Assembly: GCF_010501055.1 (NCBI RefSeq)
Contig: NZ_QVMO01000031.1
Span: 1-43,506, forward strand
Direction of reading: 5' to 3'
DNA from: Dysgonomonas sp. 521
GTDB lineage: Bacteria > Bacteroidota > Bacteroidia > Bacteroidales > Dysgonomonadaceae
DNA length: 43,506 nt
The position numbers and the translations under genes were made by a program. Under the pieces are notes generated by a model that saw only the letters and a program-made list of their open reading frames with translations, was not told where the DNA came from and did not search any database. How positions within the stretch are numbered: position 1 is the stretch's first letter; each line of letters begins with the position of its first letter. Of the stretch, positions 16,031-24,367 are shown one piece after another.

Positions 16031-16207
16031 ATGAAAAATTTAGTAGAGAATTTGAATCAACTGTTTGCGGACTTCGCAAAAGATGCAGCTTCACAAGTAG
16101 AAAACGGAAACAAGGCGGCAGGAACCCGTGCCCGTAAAACCTCTTTGGCAATCGAGAAAGCTTTGAAGGAATTCAGAAAAGTGTCAATTGAAGAAGGAAA
16201 GAAATAA
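16031..16207 (+). CDS. Small histone H1-like protein
   Basis: This 58-residue protein (MKNLVENLNQLFADF, then lysine/alanine-rich NKAAGTRARKTSLA, then a helical IEKALKEFRK tail) matches the short Hc1/histone-H1-like DNA-associated proteins common in Bacteroidales. They are thought to bind or compact DNA. It has its own consensus promoter at 15972-16001 and shares a bidirectional hairpin with the convergent integrase gene. Its position next to the integrase suggests it may belong to the ICE, though close relatives occur in chromosomes. Confidence 0.85.
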   Translation: MKNLVENLNQLFADFAKDAASQVENGNKAAGTRARKTSLAIEKALKEFRKVSIEEGKK

Positions 16208-16231
16208 ATTTCGATTTTGCATAAAAAAAGA

Positions 16232-16266
16232 AATAGTCCGAGAGCTTTTTCCGGACTATTTTATTA
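16232..16266. terminator. Bidirectional terminator between the H1-like and integrase genes
   Basis: Perfect stem AATAGTCCG (16232-16240) and CGGACTATT (16252-16260), followed by TTATT on the + strand. On the - strand it is followed by TCTTTTTTTATG. It can serve both convergent genes. Confidence 0.8.
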
Positions 16267-16275
16267 GATTTCAAA

Positions 16276-17520
16276 TCAGCTGATTCTCCGTTTTTTTCTA
16301 TTGTATGTCTTAGCCAAATTATCCATATCCGAACTTAGCTTTTTATCTACAATCCGGGCATAAATCTGTGTCGTTCTTATGTCTGTGTGCCCAAGCATTT
16401 TCGATACTGTTTCAATAGGCACTCCATTCGCTAAAGTAACAGTAGTTCCGAATGTATGGCGGGCCACATGACAGGTTACCGGCTTATCGATTCCACAGAT
16501 TGCAGCAATCTCTTTCAAATATTCATTCATCTTTTGGTTGGAACACACTGGGAATAGTCGTCCGTCTTTTTGTTTTCCTTTATACTTTTCAATGATCGCA
16601 AGAGGTATTTCAAGCAAGCGGATATTGGATGGCACATTGGTTTTCTGACGATTGGTCATAACCCATTGATGACCATCGAAAGCTGTTTTGATATTATCCT
16701 CTGTCAATTGAGCCACATCAATATAACTTAAGCCCGTATAGCACATAAAAATGAAAATATCCCGAATATGGCGGAGCCTTTCTGTCAGGAAATCTTTCCG
16801 ATAAATCGTATCAATTTCCTCTTGTGTAAGGACTTCCCGAATGACTTTCTTGGTCTTGAACCTGAAACCGACAAAGGGATCTATCTTGATATCCGCTCCG
16901 GTACTTTTAATATAGTTGAATACAGTCCTGAAACGTTGAACGAATTTTAGAGCGGTATTATTGCTGCAATTATGTTCGTTTTGGAGATATAAGAAGAATT
17001 TCTCTATAAATACAGGGGGCAGTTCCATGACAGGAATATCCGTCAGATGGTATTCCTTTTTAAGGAACTCCTGTAAGCGTGTTTTAGTCAATTCATACCT
17101 TCCATAAGTTATTTGAGAGGTATCTCGTCCGACTTTTAACAAGTAGAACTCATTGTGCTCTGCAAAATGTTTCAACAACATTTTCTTTTTATCCGTCTCA
17201 ATGCCTAATACAATATTCTTGATCTTCTCGGGCAATACATATCCGTATTCATTAAGTTGTTTGTGATAAAGCTCATCTATCTTTACTCGCATGGCATTCA
17301 ACAGGCGATTGATGTTGACGGCTTGGGCAGAATTGCCCGACACTTTGCCGTTTGCCGTGTCCCAAAGCTCAGGTTTGACTTGCAGTTTGGAACTGAATTG
17401 GGTTTGTTCTTTGTTGACAGTAATACGAACCATGATGGAGCAGTTACCCGCTTTATTTACTTCGTTCTTTCTAAGGTAAAACAGAGTCCTGAACATAGAC
17501 TTCGTAACAGTTGATTTCAT
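16276..17520 (-). CDS. Tyrosine recombinase (ICE integrase)
   Basis: This 414-residue protein is a full-length tyrosine recombinase of the Bacteroidetes ICE type. It has an N-terminal arm-binding region, a SAM-like core-binding domain (about 115-210) and a catalytic domain. Catalytic residues visible are Lys293 in NRQKT, His351 and Arg354 in HVARHT, His378 in LGHTD and the nucleophile Tyr387 in IYARI. The first arginine is replaced by Ser265 in YTGLSY, as reported for IntDOT. The gene points away from the tRNA-Arg gene, whose 3' end lies 282 bases beyond its start, so it most likely integrates the element there. Confidence 0.93.
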   Translation of the reverse strand: MKSTVTKSMFRTLFYLRKNEVNKAGNCSIMVRITVNKEQTQFSSKLQVKPELWDTANGKVSGNSAQAVNINRLLNAMRVKIDELYHKQLNEYGYVLPEKIKNIVLGIETDKKKMLLKHFAEHNEFYLLKVGRDTSQITYGRYELTKTRLQEFLKKEYHLTDIPVMELPPVFIEKFFLYLQNEHNCSNNTALKFVQRFRTVFNYIKSTGADIKIDPFVGFRFKTKKVIREVLTQEEIDTIYRKDFLTERLRHIRDIFIFMCYTGLSYIDVAQLTEDNIKTAFDGHQWVMTNRQKTNVPSNIRLLEIPLAIIEKYKGKQKDGRLFPVCSNQKMNEYLKEIAAICGIDKPVTCHVARHTFGTTVTLANGVPIETVSKMLGHTDIRTTQIYARIVDKKLSSDMDNLAKTYNRKKRRIS

Positions 17521-17620
17521 AACACATCATTTTTTAGTGTTTAAAATTATGATTAATTGTTAGAAGCCAGGCGGACAAAACACTGCCAATTTACGACAAA
17601 TGAGATTATTACATTTTAAT

Positions 17621-17668
17621 TCGTTACGGTTTTATCTGAAATTAAAATCCGTAACGATATCGTAACGA
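17621..17668. repeat. Candidate integrase arm-type sites
   Basis: TCGTTACGG (17621-17629) is an exact inverted copy of CCGTAACGA (17649-17657). A third copy, TCGTAACGA (17660-17668), follows 11 bases further, about one helical turn. They lie between the integrase gene and tRNA-Arg, where arm or excision-factor sites are expected. Confidence 0.55.
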
Positions 17669-17802
17669 TTCGTTGTCCCTTATTGGAAAAAAGGTGGCGG
17701 ATGATGTCTTGTTGCAGAAAATAAAAAACTCCCTAAAATGCTATTTCAGAGAGCTTTGTCTTATTTTGTCGGAAAGTTGTCTGTTCGTTTCCGATCTTCT
17801 AG

Positions 17803-17876
17803 TGATCCGAGCGGGATTCGAACCCACGACCCACAGCTTAGAAGGCTGTTGCTCTATCCAGCTGAGCTACCGGACC
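17803..17876 (-). tRNA. tRNA-Arg (anticodon TCT), probable ICE attachment site
   Basis: Read on the - strand the gene folds as a 74-base tRNA. The acceptor stem is GGTCCGG with TCGGATC, followed by discriminator A. The anticodon loop CTTCTAA sits between ACAGC and GCTGT, and the T-arm is GTGGG-TTCGAAT-CCCGC. The anticodon TCT reads AGA. CCA is not encoded. The 3' end faces the integrase, the standard orientation for ICE insertion into a tRNA gene, leaving the tRNA intact. The duplicate att copy at the far end of the element is outside the window. Confidence 0.95.
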
Positions 17877-18074
17877 ATCCTTTTTGCTTTTTAGCGAGTG
17901 CAAAGATAGTACTTTTTGTAAAAAGAAAAAGAGTTTGATCGAAAAGTTTTTAGTTTGGCGGTAGTAATATACAGATATTCTGGATAAAATTGTGTATTGC
18001 ATGCAGTATATTACTGTTTTTCGAAAGATTTATTAATTCACTTTAGATAGAACGCATCATAATTTTAATCCTGT

Positions 18075-18082
18075 TATCTTTG
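18075..18082 (+). promoter_or_regulatory. Promoter -7 box of the second VOC gene
   Basis: TATCTTTG, 34 bases before the ATG at 18117. No clear TTTG is seen 19-21 bases upstream. Confidence 0.5.
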
Positions 18083-18116
18083 TATTTTATGTAGATATTA
18101 TAAAATAAAAATAATT

Positions 18117-18497
18117 ATGGAAATAAAAGGCAGATTTGATCATTTTAATATCAATGTTACAGATTTAGACAAAAGTATAGCTTTCTATAAAGAAGCTCTA
18201 GGACTAACAGAAGTAAGGCGCAAAGAATCTTCAGATGGTTCTTTTATCCTTGTTTATCTGGGAGATGGAGTAAGCTCGTTTTCCCTTGAATTAACTTGGC
18301 TGAAAGACCATACCCAACCATACAAACTGGGCGAAAATGAGAGCCATCTATGCATAAGGGTTGAGGGTGATTATGATAAAATCAGAGAATATCACCGCCA
18401 AATGGGATGTATCTGTTATGAAAACCACAGTATGGGGCTTTATTTTATAAACGATCCCGATGATTATTGGATTGAAGTATTACCTGTTAAATATTAA
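18117..18497 (+). CDS. VOC/glyoxalase family protein (lactoylglutathione lyase-like)
   Basis: This 126-residue protein starts with GRFDHFNINVTDLDKSIAFYKEALGLTEVRR, the standard opening of glyoxalase I-type proteins with the first metal ligand His. A second metal ligand is likely Glu in SFSLELTWL, then His in ESHLCIRV, and Glu in DYWIEVLP. It probably handles a small electrophile, perhaps methylglyoxal adducts, but true glyoxalase activity is unproven. It is a single gene outside the ICE, just past tRNA-Arg. It is a different subfamily from the PhnB-like gene at 11426. Confidence 0.9.
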   Translation: MEIKGRFDHFNINVTDLDKSIAFYKEALGLTEVRRKESSDGSFILVYLGDGVSSFSLELTWLKDHTQPYKLGENESHLCIRVEGDYDKIREYHRQMGCICYENHSMGLYFINDPDDYWIEVLPVKY

Positions 18498-18553
18498 CAC
18501 ATTCCAGATTTGATAATTAAACCTAAAAAGATAATATAAATTAAGATTGATTT

Positions 18554-18594
18554 ATTCGTTTTTGTTAAACGAATATACATTTATATTATCTTTG
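18554..18594 (+). promoter_or_regulatory. Promoter with inverted repeat before the CNNM-type gene
   Basis: TTTG (18561-18564) and TATCTTTG (18587-18594), 22 bases apart, form a near-consensus promoter. The -33 box lies in the inverted repeat ATTCGTTT-TTGTT-AAACGAAT (18554-18574), which could be an operator or the end of the preceding transcript. Confidence 0.6.
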
Positions 18595-18619
18595 CAGGTA
18601 TTATCATTCATAAAAACAT

Positions 18620-19963
18620 ATGGACATTGTCATATCAATACTTATTACTCTTTTATTTGTTTTTCTTAATGGTTTTTTTGTCGCGGCCGAGTTCGCTATT
18701 GTAAAAGTAAGGTCTTCTCAGTTAGAATTAAAAGCTCAGGCAGGTAGCCATGCAGCAGCCCTCTCAAAACGTATAGTGTCGCACCTTGACGCATATCTTG
18801 CTGCTACCCAGTTTGGTATCACTATTGCCAGTCTGGCGTTAGGTTGGATCGGGGAACCTGTAGTATCCAAAATTATTAAAGAACTGATCGGGCTATTCAA
18901 TATTGAACTTGCTCCGAGCGTTCTTTCCACAGTATCGTTAGTTACCGCGTTCGTCATCATTACCATACTTCATATAGTATTAGGAGAGTTAGCCCCTAAG
19001 TCATTAGCTATACAACGTTCCGAGCAGACAACACTGGCGGTAGCCTACCCGTTACATGCTTTTTACTGGATATGCCGCCCTTTTATATGGTTGCTAAACG
19101 GGATCGCTAACCTCGTATTAAAATTGGTGGGCTTGCATACTGTCACAGAACAGGAAGCATACAGCAGCGATGAATTGCGTTACCTTGTAGACCAGGCCAA
19201 AGAAAGTGGCAATGTAGACAGTGCCGAATTTGACATTATACAGAATGCTTTTGATTTTTCGGAACGTACAGCGCGCCAGATAATGGTTCCCCGTACGCAG
19301 GTTGTAGCAATAGACGTTAACGACTATGACGAGAAAACACTTGAATTTGTTATAGAAGAAGGCTATTCGCGTATACCATGTTACGAAGATAATATTGATA
19401 ATACAATCGGGATAGTCCACCTGAAAGACATCTTAAAAAAGATGCGCATAAACGGCTCTGTAGATATCCGTTCCATTATACGGCCGGTATCGTTTACCCC
19501 TGAAACCAAGCGCGTTGGTCAGCTTCTGAAAGAATTTCAGGTAAAACATCAGCAGATAGCGATGGTACTCAACGAATACGGTGGGGTAGAGGGGGTTATC
19601 TCAATGGAGGATATTCTCGAAGAACTTGTAGGTGAGATACAGGACGAATACGATAACGAAATTCCGTTTGTAGAACAGACCGGCGAGAATACATATTCGG
19701 TTATTGCTACGGCAGCCATATCAGATATTAATGATGAACTGCCGCATCCGATAGATAAAGACAAGCAATATGATACTCTGGCCGGTTACCTGATAGATAA
19801 ATTTGGCCGTATCCCAAATACACACGATAAGCTGGAGGCCGAAGATTACCAGTTTACGGTGGTGAAAAAGAATAAGACCACAATAGTTGTAGTACAGCTA
19901 AAGGACTTAATCCAGAAAGAAGAGTCTGAAGAAGGCAATCAGCCTAAAACCTCCCAAATCTGA
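18620..19963 (+). CDS. CNNM/CorC-type membrane protein with CBS pair (hemolysin family)
   Basis: This 447-residue protein has the full domain order of the family. A DUF21/CNNM membrane domain (about residues 1-165, opening with a long hydrophobic helix and FFVAAEFAIVKVRSSQLE) is followed by two CBS domains (about 215-335). A CorC_HlyC domain completes the C-terminus. Such proteins are thought to export or exchange Mg2+/Co2+, and the CBS pair usually binds adenine nucleotides; haemolysin is a historical label. It lies 13 bases before tgt and probably shares its transcript. Confidence 0.93.
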   Translation: MDIVISILITLLFVFLNGFFVAAEFAIVKVRSSQLELKAQAGSHAAALSKRIVSHLDAYLAATQFGITIASLALGWIGEPVVSKIIKELIGLFNIELAPSVLSTVSLVTAFVIITILHIVLGELAPKSLAIQRSEQTTLAVAYPLHAFYWICRPFIWLLNGIANLVLKLVGLHTVTEQEAYSSDELRYLVDQAKESGNVDSAEFDIIQNAFDFSERTARQIMVPRTQVVAIDVNDYDEKTLEFVIEEGYSRIPCYEDNIDNTIGIVHLKDILKKMRINGSVDIRSIIRPVSFTPETKRVGQLLKEFQVKHQQIAMVLNEYGGVEGVISMEDILEELVGEIQDEYDNEIPFVEQTGENTYSVIATAAISDINDELPHPIDKDKQYDTLAGYLIDKFGRIPNTHDKLEAEDYQFTVVKKNKTTIVVVQLKDLIQKEESEEGNQPKTSQI

Positions 19964-19976
19964 GTAAAGATATAAA

Positions 19977-21107
19977 ATGGATTTTAAACTTCAATATACC
20001 GATGGTCAATCCAATGCCCGTGCAGGGCTGATTACAACCGACCATGGACAGATAGAGACTCCCATATTTATGCCTGTGGGTACACAGGGAGCAGTAAAGG
20101 CAGTGCACATGCCCGAACTGGAAAATGATATACACGCCCAGATTATTCTGGGCAATACATACCATTTATACCTGCGTCCGGGACTGGATATATTACGTGA
20201 GGCGGGAGGATTACATAAATTTAATAGCTGGAATAAGCCAATACTGACAGATAGCGGAGGGTTTCAGGTATTCTCTCTGGCCGAAAACCGAAAACTTACA
20301 GAAGAAGGCGCTATTTTCCGCTCGCATATCGATGGTTCCAAACACATATTCACACCAGAATCTGTAATGGATATTGAGCGTACAATCGGAGCCGATATTA
20401 TGATGGCCTTTGATGAATGCACACCCGGCGACGCGGATTATGCTTATGCGAAAAAATCCCTTGAACTGACCGAGCGCTGGCTGGACAGATGTATCAAGCG
20501 TTTTGAAGAAACAGAATGCGAATATGGATATAAGCAGGCGCTGTTCCCTATTGTACAAGGATGTGTGTATGACGACTTGCGGAAGAGAGCGGCTGAAAAC
20601 GTGGCGTCGAAAAATGCCGAAGGCAATGCCATTGGAGGTCTGGCGGTAGGAGAACCCACCGAAAAAATGTACGAAATGATAGAGGTAGTGAATGAGATAC
20701 TGCCTAAGGATAAGCCCCGTTATCTGATGGGAGTAGGTACACCTGCCAATATACTAGAAGCAATAGAACGCGGAGTGGATATGTTTGACTGCATAATGCC
20801 GACACGAAACGGGCGAAACGGGCAACTCTTTACCCGCAATGGTATTATGAATATGCGGAATCAGAAATGGGCAAAAGATTTTTCCCCGATAGAAGAAAAT
20901 GGAGCATCTTTTGTTGATACTTTGTACACAAAAGCATATCTTCGTCACTTATTTATTACAAATGAAATTCTGGGACTGCAAATAGCTTCTATCCATAATC
21001 TGGCCTTTTACCTGTGGCTGGTAAAAGAGGCGCGCCGTCATATTGTCGAAGGGAATTTCACGGCATGGAAGAAAGTGATGGTTGAGAATGTTTCGAGACG
21101 TTTATAA
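19977..21107 (+). CDS. tgt: Queuine tRNA-ribosyltransferase (tRNA-guanine transglycosylase)
   Basis: This 376-residue enzyme exchanges guanine-34 for the queuosine precursor preQ1 in tRNAs for Asn, Asp, His and Tyr. The catalytic base is Asp92 in ILTDSGGFQVFS and the nucleophile Asp271 in DMFDCIMPTRNGRNG. The zinc site near the C-terminus, usually CxCxxC plus His, is not recognisable: the segment at about 306-317 reads EENGASFVDTLY, without cysteine. Bacteroidales relatives that I recall share this, so it is probably a lineage trait. It is followed 12 bases later by lptG. Confidence 0.97.
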   Translation: MDFKLQYTDGQSNARAGLITTDHGQIETPIFMPVGTQGAVKAVHMPELENDIHAQIILGNTYHLYLRPGLDILREAGGLHKFNSWNKPILTDSGGFQVFSLAENRKLTEEGAIFRSHIDGSKHIFTPESVMDIERTIGADIMMAFDECTPGDADYAYAKKSLELTERWLDRCIKRFEETECEYGYKQALFPIVQGCVYDDLRKRAAENVASKNAEGNAIGGLAVGEPTEKMYEMIEVVNEILPKDKPRYLMGVGTPANILEAIERGVDMFDCIMPTRNGRNGQLFTRNGIMNMRNQKWAKDFSPIEENGASFVDTLYTKAYLRHLFITNEILGLQIASIHNLAFYLWLVKEARRHIVEGNFTAWKKVMVENVSRRL

Positions 21108-21119
21108 CAGTTTAGTTGA

Positions 21120-22217
21120 ATGAAATTACTAACGATACTGGATAAGTACATAATAAAGAAATTTTTGGGAACTTACATCTTCTCAATTATTCTTATCATT
21201 TCCATCTCGGTAGTATTTGATATTAACGAACGGCTCGATAAGTTCCTGAGCAACAATGCTCCGCTAAAAGCGATCATATTCGATTACTATGTAAACTTTG
21301 TGCCATATTATACAAACCTGTTCAGCGCCCTGTTTGTATTTATTGCCGTAATATTCTTTACATCCAAGCTGGCGGATAATTCGGAAATCATAGCCATGCT
21401 TTCTAATGGGATGAGCTTTAAGCGGCTGATGAAGCCTTATATGATCTCGGCAGGTATTATTGCAATCTGTTCATTCTTATTGAGCAGTTTTATTATTCCC
21501 CCGGCAAACGAAACACGTATAAAATTTCAGAATAAATATATAAAAGATAAAAGTGTCGATTATGCCAGCCGCATTCAGATGCAGGTTGATAAAGGCGTTA
21601 TCCTGTATATCGAACGGTTTGATAATAAGACACGTCAGGGTTATAATCTCTCCCTTGATAAATTTGAAGATAAGGAATTGAAATCAAGGTTGGTGGCCAA
21701 CAGGATAGAGTATGATACAGCTTATCATTGGATTCTGAATAATTACTCAATCAGGGAGTTTCATGGGATGAAAGAAGAAATATCTACAGGAACCCGGCTC
21801 GATACTACACTGAATGTTATACCAAGCGATTTTCTCGTGTCGGTAAACGACTTTGAGCAGATGACTACCCCAAAGCTGTATTCATATATCCAGCGTCAGA
21901 AAGCAAAAGGGCTGGCAAATATCGGCGGGGTAAGTATCACTCAATTCGAAATAGAATTTCATAAGCGCTTTGCTTCTATTTTCTCCGCTTTCATCCTTAC
22001 TATTATAGGAGCCTCCCTGTCTGCCCGCAAGATGAAAGGGGGAATGGGGCTCAATATCGGAATCGGACTGGGGCTGAGTGTAACATATATCATGTTTCAG
22101 ACGATAAGCTCTTCATTTGCCGTTTCGGGAACGATGCCTCCTATGTTGGCCGTATGGATTCCTAATATTGTATTTATTTTTATTGCGGCATATCTGTATT
22201 CGAAAGCACCGAATTAA
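21120..22217 (+). CDS. lptG: LptF/LptG-family permease of the lipopolysaccharide exporter
   Basis: This 365-residue membrane protein of the YjgP/YjgQ family starts with LLTILDKYIIKKFLGTYIFSII, typical of LptG. It has three N-terminal membrane segments (about 15-37, 60-82, 100-125), a periplasmic beta-jellyroll domain (about 130-270) and three C-terminal segments ending at about 362. With LptB and its partner permease it extracts LPS from the inner membrane and passes it to LptC/A. It closes the tgt operon, 12 bases after tgt. Which of LptF or LptG it corresponds to is less certain. Confidence 0.9.
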   Translation: MKLLTILDKYIIKKFLGTYIFSIILIISISVVFDINERLDKFLSNNAPLKAIIFDYYVNFVPYYTNLFSALFVFIAVIFFTSKLADNSEIIAMLSNGMSFKRLMKPYMISAGIIAICSFLLSSFIIPPANETRIKFQNKYIKDKSVDYASRIQMQVDKGVILYIERFDNKTRQGYNLSLDKFEDKELKSRLVANRIEYDTAYHWILNNYSIREFHGMKEEISTGTRLDTTLNVIPSDFLVSVNDFEQMTTPKLYSYIQRQKAKGLANIGGVSITQFEIEFHKRFASIFSAFILTIIGASLSARKMKGGMGLNIGIGLGLSVTYIMFQTISSSFAVSGTMPPMLAVWIPNIVFIFIAAYLYSKAPN

Positions 22218-22307
22218 TATTCCAAATCCTTTCTTGTATTTCCATTTGTATAGTAGCAGAGTTTTGTTTCCGTTACAAGGGTGTGCCCGTCCTTCCGGAT
22301 TTTTAGA

Positions 22308-22315
22308 TATATTTG
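22308..22315 (+). promoter_or_regulatory. Promoter -7 box of the DUF1801 gene
   Basis: TATATTTG fits TAnnTTTG, 57 bases before the ATG at 22373. Confidence 0.45.
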
Positions 22316-22372
22316 TAATGTCCGGGGAGATTCCCTAAATCTTACAATATTTACCTAATAGATAGAATAGCT

Positions 22373-22720
22373 ATGACTCCACAAAACATTGATGAATATA
22401 TTGCAGCATTTCCCGGAGATATACAGGTACTGATGGAAAAGTTAAGGGCTGCGATAAAGAAGGCTGCACCGGAAGCTACCGAAAAGATCAGTTGGCAAAT
22501 GCCGACATTCCAAATGAATGGCAACCTTATTCATTTTGCAGGGCATAAAAAACACATCGGGCTATACCCCGGAGTGGAAGCGATGGAAGCTTTTAAAGAG
22601 GAACTGGTTGCTTATAAAACGACAAAAGGTGGTATACAACTACCTTACAACAAACCTCTTCCATTGGGCTTAGTAGCGAAGATTGTCAGGTTTAATATAA
22701 AAAGGAATCTGGGGAAATAG
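22373..22720 (+). CDS. DUF1801 (YdhG-like) protein
   Basis: This 115-residue protein matches the DUF1801 family. Features are the opening IDEYIAAFPGDIQVLMEKLRAAIKKAAPEATEKISWQMP and the segment FAGHKKHIGLYPG, followed by TKGGIQLPYNKPLP near the end. The family is structurally related to frataxin-like and SAV2097-type folds and has been linked to intracellular iron in Bacillus (YdhG), but its function is not settled. It is a single gene ending 16 bases before the convergent U32-family gene; no good terminator is visible between them. Confidence 0.9.
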   Translation: MTPQNIDEYIAAFPGDIQVLMEKLRAAIKKAAPEATEKISWQMPTFQMNGNLIHFAGHKKHIGLYPGVEAMEAFKEELVAYKTTKGGIQLPYNKPLPLGLVAKIVRFNIKRNLGK

Positions 22721-22736
22721 GATGTAATCAGGCTTT

Positions 22737-24011
22737 CTATACCTTCTCTACATACTTTTTCTTCTGTTCCACCTTTACCAGTTTGAACAGCTTATCCGAC
22801 GGACGGATTTTTTCGTTCACTTTCATAGAGAATTTTTCCCCTTTAACGGTTTCATCTACCGGTTTCAGGTCTACACGTATTTCATCCACAATCTGGCTCA
22901 CGGCACCTGTTGTAGGGCCTGTTATGAGTATTTCATCCCCTACCTTCAACGATTGGGTTTCCATCAGGAACTCCGCCACGCCCAGATTGGAGAAGTATTT
23001 GAGTCCCTTTCCGATATAAACCTTGCGCTTGGTTGCCCCCGAACCGTAGTTGCTCGACCATTCGCCCAATCGCTGCCCCAGATAGTAACCATTCCAGAAG
23101 CCACGGTTGAAAACCGTAGCCAGACGCTCGTCCCAGTCAGCTACCTTATCTGAGGTAAACGTATCTTCGCAGTATGCTTTTATAGCTTCCTTATAGCATT
23201 CGACCACCGTTCGCACATATTCAGGGCCGCGTGCACGGCCTTCTATCTTGAACACACGCACGCCCGCATCCATCATTTTGTTCATGAAATGGATGGTTTT
23301 AAGGTCTTTAGGCGACATGATGTATTCATTGTCTACTTCCAGTTCTATATCGGTTTCTTTATCTTTTACAATATACCCCCGGCGGCATATCTGGTTACAC
23401 GCCCCGCGGTTGGCCGACAAATCTTTTTCGTGCAGGCTCAGGTAGCATTTACCCGATACAGCCATACACAGAGCACCGTGCGAAAACATCTCGATACGGA
23501 TAAGTTCTCCGTTAGGCCCTTTTATATTCTGGTTTACAATATCATTATATATGGCAGCCACCTGATCGAGGTTCAGTTCGCGGGCTAATACTACCACATC
23601 GGCAAACTGACCGTAGAATTTCAACGCTTCGGTATTTGTTATATTCAGCTGTGTAGACAGATGTACTTCAACGCCTATACTACGGGCGTACATCATCACG
23701 GCGACATCCGAGGCGATAATAGCGCTAAGTTCGGCTTCCTTCGCCGCGTTCACAATCTGGTGCATCAGCGAAATATCATCATCATAAATGATGGTATTCA
23801 CTGTCAGGTAGCTTTTCAGCCCCTTTTCTTTGCAGATAGCAGCTATCTGTTTCAGGTCATCTATGGTAAAGTTATTAGAAGATTTGGCACGCATATTAAG
23901 CCCCTCTATCCCAAAATAGATAGAGTCGGCGCCACCCTGTATTGCCGCGGCTAATGAGTCGTACGAGCCTACAGGCGCCATTATTTCAAAATCAGATATA
24001 TTCTTGCTCAT
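22737..24011 (-). CDS. U32-family protein (TrhP/YegQ-like, tRNA hydroxylation)
   Basis: This protein of about 424 residues belongs to peptidase family U32. It opens with FEIMAPVGSYDSLAAAIQGGADSIYFG and has the conserved cysteine region SHGALCMAVSGKCYLS...RGACNQICRRGY that in this family may hold an iron-sulfur cluster. Members such as TrhP act in prephenate-dependent tRNA hydroxylation rather than proteolysis. I start it at the ATG at 24011 rather than 24050, because a consensus promoter (24048-24079) places transcription start downstream of 24050 and the extra 13 residues are not family-like. Confidence 0.9.
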   Translation of the reverse strand: MSKNISDFEIMAPVGSYDSLAAAIQGGADSIYFGIEGLNMRAKSSNNFTIDDLKQIAAICKEKGLKSYLTVNTIIYDDDISLMHQIVNAAKEAELSAIIASDVAVMMYARSIGVEVHLSTQLNITNTEALKFYGQFADVVVLARELNLDQVAAIYNDIVNQNIKGPNGELIRIEMFSHGALCMAVSGKCYLSLHEKDLSANRGACNQICRRGYIVKDKETDIELEVDNEYIMSPKDLKTIHFMNKMMDAGVRVFKIEGRARGPEYVRTVVECYKEAIKAYCEDTFTSDKVADWDERLATVFNRGFWNGYYLGQRLGEWSSNYGSGATKRKVYIGKGLKYFSNLGVAEFLMETQSLKVGDEILITGPTTGAVSQIVDEIRVDLKPVDETVKGEKFSMKVNEKIRPSDKLFKLVKVEQKKKYVEKV

Positions 24012-24367
24012 GTGTTTGGTTATTATTATGCTTCTGCAAGCAGACTGCAAAATTATCGCTTTTATATGAGAAGGGCAAATATCGATCCAATATGATTTCT
24101 TTATTGTAAAAAGAAAAGGACTTTGAGCAAAGTTGCTTTGGCTAAAGCTGCTTTATTGAAACGATACTCATTTTATATTCAATTAGTTCGTTAAACTATT
24201 GTTGGTGAACCAAGTTTTTATATATCTTTAAGAAATCTTAAATCAACAAAGGCATATTTTCGGACATCTATCAGCTATAAATTGTTTCAATAAAGGCAAC
24301 TGCAAGCATTAATAAGTATAATTCTTCCCTCTAGCAAAGAGGTTTCTATAACTTAAAGTCTTATATT
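24012..24367. other. Divergent intergenic region between the U32-family gene and the secreted orphan
   Basis: This 356-base AT-rich stretch separates divergent genes. It holds the - strand promoter at 24048-24079. On the + strand I see no clear TAnnTTTG box near 24368 and no repeat or ORF worth calling. Confidence 0.5.
24048..24079 (-). promoter_or_regulatory. Promoter of the U32-family gene
   Basis: Read on the - strand: TTTG (24076-24079), 20 bases, TAATTTTG (24048-24055), exact consensus spacing. It fixes the start of the gene at 24011. Confidence 0.75.

Noticed and set aside
17673..17938. Two overlapping + strand ORFs across the tRNA-Arg gene
   Set aside because: They are translations of the tRNA complement, a common false ORF.
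24012..24050. Extension of the U32-family gene to an upstream ATG at 24050
   Set aside because: The -7 box covers that codon, so it would not be in the transcript.
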